Part shown: positions 8,646 through 16,540 of the stretch, one piece after another
Numbering within the stretch: position 1 is the first letter of the stretch
Layout of the letters: each line of letters starts with the position of its first letter
From: Lachnoclostridium phytofermentans
Lineage (GTDB): Bacteria > Bacillota > Clostridia > Lachnospirales > Lachnospiraceae
Direction: 5' to 3'
Assembly (NCBI RefSeq): GCF_000733755.1
Contig: NZ_JPOF01000001.1
Coordinates: forward strand, 502,605 to 566,604
Length of the DNA stretch: 64,000 bases
The notes under the pieces: model-generated
Databases searched by the model: none
Told to the model about the DNA's origin: nothing
What the model saw: only the letters and a program-made list of their open reading frames with translations
Translations under genes and position numbers: made by a program

Positions 8646-10081
8646 GGCTCTTTGTCAAGTGTTGGGGTATGATTGGACTCAATCATGCCCCATTACTGGA
8701 TTTAGAGCTGTTTTTATGTAGAGGTTCTAGAAATTCTATTTTTGGGCATGACAAATAAACCTTCGTGCCAGTCTGTTTTTATTTAGTTACAAGAGTGTAA
8801 AATACGGGTACGAAAACGTTCAAAGTTATGGATACCATATGAGGTACGTTTAAGAACCTTAATCTTGTTATTAAAGCCCTCTGTGGAACCGTTTGTAATT
8901 CCGTACTTAAAAGCATTTAATATTTCATTTGACCAATACCGATATGTTGCAGCGCACTTTTCAAACTCTTTAATACCTGAACTTTCAGCATTGCGGATCC
9001 ATTCATAGAACTCTGTTCTTTGGATTGAGTACTTTGTATTCTGACAAATATCATAAAACCATTCTTTTAGCATATGTGCTTTTCTTAAATCATCATTATA
9101 AAGTAACATAATGTCACATGCTTTTTTATCCCTATTTTCTAGTTGTTTATACCTTGCTAAAATTAGTTTATGACTGCGTTTATAGTATTTTCTCATCGTT
9201 GCAGTCATGCTTTTTTGTAGTCTTTTACGTACATTTTCGATGGCCCATGTAACTTGACGAACAAAGTGATATTTATCGATTATGACTTGAGCGTTAGGGA
9301 AAAAGCTATGAGCCAAATCAACATAAGGTTGCCACATATCACATACAAAATACTTTACGCGGTACCGCTCACTTCGGTTTATTTCTTTAAAATAAGAGGC
9401 TAAATGCGCTTGTGAACGATTTGGGAGGATATCCATTATAGAACGTTGCTTTGGATTTACTAGAATACATTGATATTTTCCAGTTTCAGCATTCCCCTTA
9501 AATTCATCAATTGAAATGGCTTCTTTTAAAGAAGGACAAGTATAATGAATAGTATCAAGAATTCGCGCCACAGTTGTAGCTGAGACATTCGCTCGACGGG
9601 CTACGGTTTTTAAAGTCACGCTTTGTCTAAGTTCATTTACGATGTATTTAGTAAGTCGAGTAGTACGTTGTTGGTAATGTGCTAAAAAATCGTATTTTTC
9701 ACTGAATCTTTTACCACATGCACAGCGATAACGTCTTTTTCTAAGTATTAGATAGCAGTCCTTCATCTGAAATGGTAGATCCCTAATAGTCTGTTGCCTG
9801 TAATCATGAACCTTATTTGTCTTAGCACCACAGGAAGGGCAAGTGTGAGTTTTTGCCTTAGTTTCAATAAATATTTTTACAAAAGAATCCGCATGAATGA
9901 TATTTTTTATTTTTACCTCTTTTAAATCTAGTAATTTATTGATACAATAATTATGCATTATTGCAACCTCCTGGTGATTGTTTTGGTAGACTGGCACTGG
10001 GAGGCTTTTTTATTATTATAAAATAAAATGTTGGAGTAGTGAATTAATTTATTCACATACCCCAACATTTATTATAGAGCC
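8646..10081 (-). mobile_element. ISL3-family insertion sequence
   Basis: A complete element of 1436 bp. Its ends are imperfect 26-bp inverted repeats: the left begins GGCTCTTTGTC and the right, read inwards, GGCTCTATAAT; both share GTTGGGGTATG at their inner end. Flanking 8-bp direct repeats TTTTTTTA at 8638-8645 and 10082-10089 match the usual ISL3 duplication length. It carries one transposase gene on the minus strand. The insertion separates nrdD from the downstream GGDEF gene. Confidence 0.93.
8783..9958 (-). CDS. ISL3-family transposase
   Basis: A 391-residue transposase that mobilises the surrounding element. The N-terminal zinc ribbon is CPSCGAKTNKVHDYR...CACGKRF. A helix-turn-helix (VARRANVSATTVARILD) follows, then the DDE core: ISIDEF, VCDMWQPY with VIDKYHFVRQV, and a C-terminal GSTEGFNNKIKVLKRTSYG with the last acidic residue. 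Start: AGGAGG lies 8 nt before the ATG at 9958; the upstream ATG at 9997 would add 13 residues but has no ribosome binding site. The frame is intact, so the element may still be active. Confidence 0.94.
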   Translation of the reverse strand: MHNYCINKLLDLKEVKIKNIIHADSFVKIFIETKAKTHTCPSCGAKTNKVHDYRQQTIRDLPFQMKDCYLILRKRRYRCACGKRFSEKYDFLAHYQQRTTRLTKYIVNELRQSVTLKTVARRANVSATTVARILDTIHYTCPSLKEAISIDEFKGNAETGKYQCILVNPKQRSIMDILPNRSQAHLASYFKEINRSERYRVKYFVCDMWQPYVDLAHSFFPNAQVIIDKYHFVRQVTWAIENVRKRLQKSMTATMRKYYKRSHKLILARYKQLENRDKKACDIMLLYNDDLRKAHMLKEWFYDICQNTKYSIQRTEFYEWIRNAESSGIKEFEKCAATYRYWSNEILNAFKYGITNGSTEGFNNKIKVLKRTSYGIHNFERFRTRILHSCN

Positions 10082-10156
10082 TTTTTTTACCTTGTTAAAA
10101 TAAGAACAAAAGTTAAGAAATTTTATTTGTTTCTAGGTCAAAAGTCATAGAAAAAT

Positions 10157-10184
10157 TTGATTTTTAATTTATGTATGCTATAAT
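10157..10184 (+). promoter_or_regulatory. Promoter for GGDEF-GAF gene
   Basis: TTGATT (10157-10162), a 16-bp spacer and a perfect TATAAT (10179-10184). The upstream in-frame ATG at 10171 lies inside this promoter, which supports the later start at 10303. Confidence 0.6.
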
Positions 10185-10302
10185 AAAGGAAGTATATAGA
10201 AAAAATCCCCGTGCTTTTGCTTACAGATTCGGTTTTGAAGAAGTTGGCTTGGTGATTTTGTTATCAAACTTATTAGTATTAATATCTCTAAGAGGTGAGT
10301 GG

Positions 10303-12090
10303 ATGGAAGAAAATATGATACTGACAAGAGCATATGTGGGATGTGCTACTTTTGATAGTGACTTTCGTATAAGGGTAGGAGATGAAGGCATCTATCGCAT
10401 TATCGATGAAGGGAAATGTTATCCTTATTCTCTTCTCATGTTAATACATACGAAGGAGCAGGAAGAGTTTTGCCATGTGGTTCGAAATTTGAAGGAAAAT
10501 GAAGTAAACAGCGGAACTTTTCATATTCGACTAGAGGACGGACAGTTTTATATTACCTATTACATCGTAGAGAATCGTGGAATTCCTTACATGGATGGAG
10601 TGTTATATCAAATCCGACTTTATAATATCAAGGCATTCCAGCAAGTAATAACAAAACAAAAGTATGAGATTATGGATTATCGAACTATCTTAAGTTTATC
10701 TTATAATCTTTATTTTACTTATAATGTAGATACAACAATTTTTACATATTATTGGATGAGTGGAAATCAAGAAGTTATAGCGGCACAACAACCTCTTCTT
10801 GAGTGGAAGAAAGAAGTATTGGAGAATGGTTATGTAAAAGAACAAGAACAAGCAATTCTTTGTAGCATGTGTGAAGATTTGATGGAAGGAAAATCGAATT
10901 TTTATTACCAGCTCATTAATAGCATCTTAACAAAGGGAAAAGAAGAAGTACGTTGGATTGTTCGAGGTAGTGCAGTTCATGAAAAAATGAAACTATCTAG
11001 AATTGTTGGAGTGATTGAAATTGAGAAGTTAACAGGGGATGCAAAAGATGATTTCTTTTCCGATTTAATGAATCGTGATGCTTTGACGGGTTTATTAAAT
11101 AAGCGAGCGATAACTCAACTTTCAGAACAAAAGATTCAATATGCAGGTAAGGATAAATTCCGATTTTTAATCTTAGACGTTGATAACTTTAAAACAATTA
11201 ATGATACCTATGGCCATATGTTTGGTGATGAGGCTATTGTAAAAGTCGCTAATATTGTAAAAAAGATGGTTGGTGATCATGGGGTCGTCGGAAGAATAGG
11301 CGGAGATGAATTGTTTGCTATTCTTGAAAATGTGGATGATGAAAAAAGTTTAAGAAATGTTTTAAAGGCAATAAGAGAAAATGTTGCTTATGCTTATGTA
11401 GGTTCACAAAACAATATTCATGTCACATGTTCCATGGGGTGTGTAGAGTATCCTACCGATGGGATATCGTATAAGGAACTATTTCAGAAAGCAGACTATA
11501 GCTTATACCTTGCGAAAGAAAAGGGAAAAAATCGTTACATCATCTATAATCCTTTAAAACACGGAGAAATAAGTTGCAAGTCTTTAAATGCTACTCTTCT
11601 TTCGATGGATACCGCGTATGCTGGATGTAATCATACGAATATTTTTTCTAAAATGATTCAATCTTTATATAAAAAGGGAGAAACTGGAATAGAAGAGGTG
11701 TTTTGCCAGTTAGGTGAATTATATCAATTGGAAAAGATTAATGTATATTATGGAGAAGAATTACCACTTATTAGGCATTGGGGGACAACCTATTCCGAGG
11801 ATAAGGATGCAAAATATCTGTTAGAACAAGGATATCAGAAAAATTTTTCTGAAAATGGTGTTATTGTACTGGATAATATGAATATCGGTAAATCTTTACA
11901 AGCATATCAGATTTTCATGAGACAAAAATTAACCTTTGTGATGCAAATCATGTTGAAAAAAGATAACACAATCTTTGGATTAATTTCTTTGGAAAGAACG
12001 GTAAAAAAATCTAAGATGTCAGCAGTTGATATTAACAACTTAGAGTTGATATGCCATTTGATAGGAAATATAATCCTAGATAAAACTTAA
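10303..12090 (+). CDS. GGDEF diguanylate cyclase with C-terminal GAF-like domain
   Basis: A soluble 595-residue protein predicted to make cyclic di-GMP from two GTP. The N-terminal half (about 1-250) contains PAS-like sensory sequence without a recognisable ligand motif. The GGDEF domain (about 255-425) has DALTGLLNKRA, DVDNFKTINDTYGH and an intact GGDELF active site. The usual RxxD inhibitory site five residues before GGDEF is absent, so product inhibition may be weak. The last 150 residues read as a GAF-type sensor. ATG 10303 has an AGAGGTGAG site and lies after the predicted promoter; the longer frame from 10171 overlaps the -10 element. The gene stands alone between an ISL3 element and the ilvE leader. 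The input signal is unknown. Confidence 0.88.
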   Translation: MEENMILTRAYVGCATFDSDFRIRVGDEGIYRIIDEGKCYPYSLLMLIHTKEQEEFCHVVRNLKENEVNSGTFHIRLEDGQFYITYYIVENRGIPYMDGVLYQIRLYNIKAFQQVITKQKYEIMDYRTILSLSYNLYFTYNVDTTIFTYYWMSGNQEVIAAQQPLLEWKKEVLENGYVKEQEQAILCSMCEDLMEGKSNFYYQLINSILTKGKEEVRWIVRGSAVHEKMKLSRIVGVIEIEKLTGDAKDDFFSDLMNRDALTGLLNKRAITQLSEQKIQYAGKDKFRFLILDVDNFKTINDTYGHMFGDEAIVKVANIVKKMVGDHGVVGRIGGDELFAILENVDDEKSLRNVLKAIRENVAYAYVGSQNNIHVTCSMGCVEYPTDGISYKELFQKADYSLYLAKEKGKNRYIIYNPLKHGEISCKSLNATLLSMDTAYAGCNHTNIFSKMIQSLYKKGETGIEEVFCQLGELYQLEKINVYYGEELPLIRHWGTTYSEDKDAKYLLEQGYQKNFSENGVIVLDNMNIGKSLQAYQIFMRQKLTFVMQIMLKKDNTIFGLISLERTVKKSKMSAVDINNLELICHLIGNIILDKT

Positions 12091-12171
12091 ATTCATAGGT
12101 GATAAAAGGAAAAAGTATATGTCAAATTGATTACTTCATGAAAAAAAGCTTGAAAATTCGTAGATGAAAGA

Positions 12172-12351
12172 CTAATATATTACATAACACGAACGGAGCC
12201 TAAGGCAAAGGATCGAAAAATCCCCAAATCATTTCTTTGTATGAGGTATCCGTAAGAAATGTAATGTAATTTAGGAGTGAGAAGAAGATCTTTCACTAAT
12301 CAAGTTTGTGCTTGCGCTGTCACCACAAACCCAGAAAGAAAAGCAGCGCAA
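12172..12351 (+). ncRNA. Structured ilvE leader RNA with H-type pseudoknot (candidate cis-regulator)
   Basis: The 296-bp gap before ilvE is rich in pairing. A closing stem can form from CTAA (12172-12175) plus ATTACAT (12179-12185) with ATGTAAT (12264-12270) plus TTAG (12271-12274). Inside lie GGAT/ATCC closing a CGAAAA loop (12210-12223) and ATTTCTT/AAGAAAT (12231-12237, 12254-12260). Next is AGTGA/TCACT (12276-12280, 12293-12297). Last is a clean H-type pseudoknot: GTTTGTG (12304-12310) pairs with CACAAAC (12324-12330), and loop bases TTGCGCTG (12312-12319) pair perfectly with CAGCGCAA (12344-12351). Connecting loops of 1, 4 and 13 nt suit pseudoknot geometry. There is no T-box sequence and no terminator U-run. 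The folding is read by eye; function is inferred. Confidence 0.5.
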
Positions 12352-12386
12352 CATAAGGGGAAATATATAGAAAGAAGGATGTACAG

Positions 12387-13457
12387 ATGCTGAATATCAG
12401 ATATGAGAAAACAACTGCACCTAAAGAGCTTCCTGCAGCTGACAATCCATTAAAATTCGGTACTATTTTTACCGATCATATGTTTCTTATGGATTATGAA
12501 GAAGGAAAGGGATGGCACGATGCTCGAATTGTCCCATATGGCCCAATCTCATTAGAACCATCCGCTATGGTATTTCACTATGGTCAAGAGATGTTTGAAG
12601 GATTAAAAGCATATAAAGCAGAGGATGGAAGAACTTTATTATTCCGCCCTAATAAGAATGCAGAACGTGCAAACAATAGTAATAAGAGACTTTGTATGCC
12701 AACTATGCCAGAAGAGGATTTTGTTGATGCTGTAAAAGCAGTGGTTAAGATAGATGAAAGATGGATTCCTACAAAACCAGGTACTTCCTTGTATATTCGT
12801 CCGTTTATCATTGCTACAGATCCATTTCTTGGGGTACGCCCATCCCATCGTTATCTGTTTGCTATCATTTTGTCACCAGTAGGTGCTTACTATCCAGAAG
12901 GATTAAATCCAGTTAAGATTTGGATAGAGGATGAGTATGTCAGAGCAATTAAAGGTGGTATTGGAGAGGCAAAAACAGGTGGTAACTATGTAGCTTCAAT
13001 GGCTTCTCAAGTAAAAGCACATGAGGAAGGGTATTCTCAGGTATTATGGTTAGATGGTAAGGAAAGAAAATATATCGAGGAAGTTGGAGCGATGAATATT
13101 TTCTTTAAGATTAATGGTAAAGTGTTAACGCCAGAATTAAATGGTAGTATATTACCAGGAGTAACCAGAGATTCCGTGCTTACGTTATGTAAGCTTTGGA
13201 ACGTTCCAGTAGAGGAAAGAAAAATATCCGTAGAGGAACTTTATGAAGCAAGCAAAGATGGTAGTTTAGAAGAAGTTTTTGGTACCGGAACAGCGGCTGT
13301 AATTTCTCCAGTAGGACACCTTCGTTTTGAAGATCATGTATTAATGGTTGGAGATGGTGGTATTGGAGAACTTAGCCAAAAGATCTATGATACGATAACA
13401 GGGATTCAATTAGGAAAAATAGAAGATACTCTTGGCTGGACCGTTGAGGTCTCGTAA
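12387..13457 (+). CDS. ilvE: Branched-chain amino acid aminotransferase
   Basis: A PLP enzyme of 356 residues that moves the amino group between glutamate and the keto acids of Leu, Ile and Val, the last step of their synthesis and first of their breakdown. The fold-type IV signature is clear: FHYGQEMFEGLKAY near residue 65, the Schiff-base Lys in GEAKTGGNYVAS near 200, YIEEVGAMNIFF and the phosphate-binding FGTGTAAV. Length is normal for the longer BCAT2-type bacterial enzymes. AAGGA lies 7 nt before the ATG. It is monocistronic, with a folded leader before it and a strong terminator after it, so control probably acts through the leader. Confidence 0.96.
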   Translation: MLNIRYEKTTAPKELPAADNPLKFGTIFTDHMFLMDYEEGKGWHDARIVPYGPISLEPSAMVFHYGQEMFEGLKAYKAEDGRTLLFRPNKNAERANNSNKRLCMPTMPEEDFVDAVKAVVKIDERWIPTKPGTSLYIRPFIIATDPFLGVRPSHRYLFAIILSPVGAYYPEGLNPVKIWIEDEYVRAIKGGIGEAKTGGNYVASMASQVKAHEEGYSQVLWLDGKERKYIEEVGAMNIFFKINGKVLTPELNGSILPGVTRDSVLTLCKLWNVPVEERKISVEELYEASKDGSLEEVFGTGTAAVISPVGHLRFEDHVLMVGDGGIGELSQKIYDTITGIQLGKIEDTLGWTVEVS

Positions 13458-13462
13458 AGGAT

Positions 13463-13517
13463 AAAAAAAGAGAGTACGTTATTCTTAGCATGAAAGAATA
13501 GCGTACTCTCTTTTTTT
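13463..13517 (+). terminator. ilvE terminator
   Basis: A long near-perfect stem (AGAGAGTACG at 13469 against CGTACTCTCT at 13502), followed by seven T. Confidence 0.93.
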
Positions 13518-13579
13518 ATGGAATGTTATACAATGCATCTGGCATAGATTATAAGGTAACAAACGATTCGGAGCAAAAT

Positions 13580-14551
13580 ATGAAAGACAAGGTAATCATG
13601 TTAGTATTGTTGCTAATCTTCCTATCTCTCATTGGAAGGTTATTCTATGATAAAGCAAAGGAGGAAACTGCGGTAGGGATTATTGGTAAAATAGAGTATG
13701 AATCACTGGATGAGTTAGCCCTTTTTGTTACCTTAGAAAATGAGGTACAGTTAAATAAGCAGGGAATGGTATGGATGGGGGGGAGTAGTATTTGGGATCA
13801 TGACATAACTGCTAGTATCAACGTAGATAGTGGTTATGTAAGTGATGGTGATTTAAGTAGAGAACCGGACTACGTACATCACTATCCAAATCTTTATGCA
13901 AGATCAGATGCAGAATATAAGTCTCCTTCTGATGGAAGAAAAGTATGTTTTTTAACATTTGATGATGGACCAAGCGCAAATACCTTAAAGGTCTTAGATG
14001 TACTAGATGAAAAAAAAATAAAAGCGACCTTCTTTGTTATTGGTGAGGAAATCACAGAGCAGAATGCTAGTATATTAAAAGAAGTTGTCAATCGAGGGCA
14101 TCTTATTGGTGTGCATACTTATGTGCATGATTATGATAAAATTTATAAGTCAGTCGATTCGTTCTTAAAGGATTATGATAAAGCATTTCAAAGAATCGAG
14201 GAGGTAACTGGAGTACGTCCCTATATTTATCGATTTCCAGGAGGAAGTTATAATCATTATCTAAAGAGAATAAGAAAAGAATTGGTCGCTGAGATGGATA
14301 GAAGAGGGTTTACCTATTATGATTGGAATGTTAGTGGTGAGGATTCCGTAGGTTCCCCAACTGCCTATTCCATTAAGAAAAATATTAGCAGAGATTTGAA
14401 TCGGTATCAATGTCCGGTAGTATTATTGCATGATGGCCAAACGAATCCATTAACGGCAAAGGTATTGGGAGGAATTATAGATTATATTGAATCAAAGGGT
14501 TATGAATTTGATACTTTAGATCACCGTGAACCTTGTCAGTTTCGCTGGTAG
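13580..14551 (+). CDS. Membrane-anchored polysaccharide deacetylase (NodB/PdaA type)
   Basis: Removes acetyl groups from a GlcNAc- or MurNAc-containing polymer, most likely peptidoglycan, outside the cell. About 323 residues from ATG 13580; one N-terminal membrane helix (VIMLVLLLIFLSLIGRLFY) anchors it. The NodB domain (about 125-310) has every catalytic motif: TFDDGPS (catalytic base and metal Asp), HTYVH (metal His pair), RFPGGSYN, DWNVSGED and LLHDG. An in-frame ATG at 13523 lies just past the ilvE terminator; 13580 is preferred because it gives a clean signal anchor, although its ribosome binding site (CGGAG) is modest. The substrate is inferred from the family only. Confidence 0.9.
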   Translation: MKDKVIMLVLLLIFLSLIGRLFYDKAKEETAVGIIGKIEYESLDELALFVTLENEVQLNKQGMVWMGGSSIWDHDITASINVDSGYVSDGDLSREPDYVHHYPNLYARSDAEYKSPSDGRKVCFLTFDDGPSANTLKVLDVLDEKKIKATFFVIGEEITEQNASILKEVVNRGHLIGVHTYVHDYDKIYKSVDSFLKDYDKAFQRIEEVTGVRPYIYRFPGGSYNHYLKRIRKELVAEMDRRGFTYYDWNVSGEDSVGSPTAYSIKKNISRDLNRYQCPVVLLHDGQTNPLTAKVLGGIIDYIESKGYEFDTLDHREPCQFRW

Positions 14552-14573
14552 TGAGAGATATACATAGTATAGG

Positions 14574-14642
14574 AAAAAGGGCTTTTGCATGTTAGGTTAC
14601 TTGCTTTTTCTTGGCAGGTAATGATGCAAAAGTCCTTTTTTA
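14574..14642. terminator. Bidirectional terminator between convergent genes
   Basis: AAAAAGGGCTTTTGCAT (14574-14590) pairs with ATGCAAAAGTCC (14623-14634), flanked by A- and T-runs. A second hairpin, ACAAGTGAA/TTCACTTGT, follows at about 14645-14673. Confidence 0.8.
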
Positions 14643-14706
14643 TAACAAGTGAAGTGATTCATTATTCACTTGTTCGTTTGAATGAAAGAGTAAAGAGGAA
14701 TACAAA

Positions 14707-16101
14707 TTATTGATATTCAGCAATTCGAGTGATAGCAACATAAATACCGGATATCTTATACCAGGTTGGAAGGTCGACGATTCCATTTTCCGGTAGGCCA
14801 AATTGCTTTTGGAATGCTTTTACAGCTTCTGCTGTTGCTGGGCCAAATACACCGTCGGCAGAGATATTAGGAATAGGATAGTATACATCAGCGATTGCAT
14901 TTAATTGCTCTTGTAGTTGCATAACGCTAGAACCAGAGGAGCCTATTGTTAAATTATAACCAGGGAAGGAAACCGGAACTCCAGATACCTCATACGTTGA
15001 ATTAATATAGATACTTTCTCCATAGAAGTATCGAAGAATTTGAATTGCTGTATATCCTTGATCCCCTAGAGTTTTCGAGCCCCATTGTGACATTACTTCA
15101 GGACAGGTTACACGTTTACCATCACAATATTGTGTTAAGATTGGTTGTTTCACATTAGGACGGGACAAAAAGTTATTAAAGATCGTGTCAACTACTTTAC
15201 TGATTGGATCAAAGAAGTTTCGTTCAGGCATAAATTTATGATCGTATGCAGTAGATGATGTAATGGTAAAATTAAATCCTTTGTTACGATACCACTCAGT
15301 AAAAACACGATTTAAGGTAAAAGATTGTATTGCTAATACATTTGCATAGATGGTAGCTTCTGGCCAAGTAGCATAGATTTCACTTGAGGCTACATTTTTA
15401 ATGTAATCTCGATATGGGACCCAGTAATCTTTGGCGGAACGGTCGGAAGGAGGCCCATCATGAACGATAATAAATTCTGGAATAACAACATTGGGAAGTA
15501 CAATTTCACCAGCTTCTTCCAAAGGCTTTATTTCAGATTCTAGAATCTTTGGTGGATAATCCCCATATAAAGTATGTTCAGGGATTACAAAAGATTCTGC
15601 GGTAGTCCCGGCTCCTGCCGACGGAGTAGGGTCAAGTGTGATATTTTGCCTAGCATTTACGGTTGGTAGAATTTGAGCTCCGGATATAATTACAGGCTCA
15701 AAGCCGGGTGCTTTTATGGTCAAAGTATACTCGGCATATGGCATTGGAGCGCTAGGTTCCAAACTGTAATCTAGAGGGGGAGCTGGTAATTCAATGACGC
15801 CTGTTCTTCCAGTATCATCAGTTGTAACTTCCTCTAAAGGTTGCGTGGAAGGATCACCGGTAAAGTTAATATCAATTGTAGCATTACTAATAGGACGATT
15901 ATCCCTAGCAGAAATTACATCTACGGAAAGACCGCCGAATGACTGCGTTTCTACTTGAGCTGGATATACTCTATTATCGATACGAGGCATCATATTAGTA
16001 CGAATTATTTGATTATCCATAGTAGGAGAATATACATCTTTATCCAACCCTAATCCTTGGCGATAGGCAGGGTAACGATAAGAGTTTGGGTTGTATATCA
16101 T
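14707..16101 (-). CDS. SpoIID/LytB-like protein with C-terminal peptidoglycan-binding domain
   Basis: A 464-residue protein of unproven role, probably acting on spore or vegetative peptidoglycan. There is no signal peptide; the N-terminus is rich in Asn, Tyr and Pro. Residues about 55-150 form a beta-rich carboxypeptidase-regulatory/Cna-B-like domain (GGLSVDVISARDNRPISNAT). Residues about 215-360 match the SpoIID/LytB stage-II sporulation domain (YIKNVASSEIYATWPEATIY, then LAIQSFTLNRVF). Residues about 385-455 are a PG_binding_1 repeat (GSSVMQLQEQLNAI...DGVFGPATAEAVKAFQ). SpoIID itself is a membrane-bound lytic transglycosylase; I could not confirm its catalytic Glu here beyond the ASSEI motif. 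GAGGTAG lies 9 nt before the ATG. Monocistronic. The missing export signal fits a forespore, mother-cell or lysis-released protein. Confidence 0.8.
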   Translation of the reverse strand: MIYNPNSYRYPAYRQGLGLDKDVYSPTMDNQIIRTNMMPRIDNRVYPAQVETQSFGGLSVDVISARDNRPISNATIDINFTGDPSTQPLEEVTTDDTGRTGVIELPAPPLDYSLEPSAPMPYAEYTLTIKAPGFEPVIISGAQILPTVNARQNITLDPTPSAGAGTTAESFVIPEHTLYGDYPPKILESEIKPLEEAGEIVLPNVVIPEFIIVHDGPPSDRSAKDYWVPYRDYIKNVASSEIYATWPEATIYANVLAIQSFTLNRVFTEWYRNKGFNFTITSSTAYDHKFMPERNFFDPISKVVDTIFNNFLSRPNVKQPILTQYCDGKRVTCPEVMSQWGSKTLGDQGYTAIQILRYFYGESIYINSTYEVSGVPVSFPGYNLTIGSSGSSVMQLQEQLNAIADVYYPIPNISADGVFGPATAEAVKAFQKQFGLPENGIVDLPTWYKISGIYVAITRIAEYQ

Positions 16102-16296
16102 GATTTACTACCTCAATATACTGGTTCATGATAAGGTATGCGAAGAGGATAGGTTTGGTGCAAGTACATGTATAACCAAGTAAGTGCGATATGGAAGGAG
16201 TTATTATAAAACGAGATAAGTATATGTTATCTTGACGGAGTAAAGTAAATGTGCACAATCAGTACATAGTTTTACAATGCATTTTCTATCATATTT
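16102..16296. other. Intergenic, nothing identified
   Basis: Divergent upstream region between the SpoIID-like gene and carA. No gene, hairpin or clear promoter was recognised in this part. Confidence 0.5.
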
Positions 16297-16340
16297 ATGA
16301 ATAAATAGTTCTTGTATTTTCATGGGTGGTGTGGTATCAT
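16297..16340 (+). promoter_or_regulatory. carAB promoter with overlapping ArgR/AhrC-like box
   Basis: TTGTAT (16312-16317), a 17-bp spacer and TATCAT (16335-16340). ATGAATAAATAGTTCTTGTA (16297-16316) resembles half-symmetric ARG boxes (TGAATWWWWATTCA) and covers the -35, so arginine-dependent repression is plausible. Confidence 0.45.
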
Positions 16341-16386
16341 TTTAACAATTTGAGTATTTATTTGCAAAAAATTAAGCCTCAGGACT

Positions 16387-16457
16387 TAAGATGTATCACC
16401 CTTAATTTTCATGGTTTACATGAAATAAGTGAAGGAGGCGATATATCTTATTTTTTT
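16387..16457 (+). terminator. Candidate attenuator in carAB leader
   Basis: TAAGATGTATC (16387-16397) pairs with GATATATCTTA (16440-16450) and seven T follow, giving a terminator between promoter and gene. A small inner hairpin (TTTCATG/CATGAAA-type, near 16406-16425) lies inside. I see no PyrR loop consensus. Placed 84 bp before carA, it could control read-through. Confidence 0.6.
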
Positions 16458-16540
16458 AGGTAGTAATTGGAAAAAATATACACTCAAAATATGGAAATCG
16501 GGGCAACCCAAAAAAACATAACACAAATAGGAGGATTTGT

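Noticed and set aside
12091..12386. T-box, ykkC-type (ppGpp/guanidine) or c-di-GMP riboswitch before ilvE
   Set aside because: None of the conserved core sequences of these classes that I know can be found, although a structured RNA does seem present.
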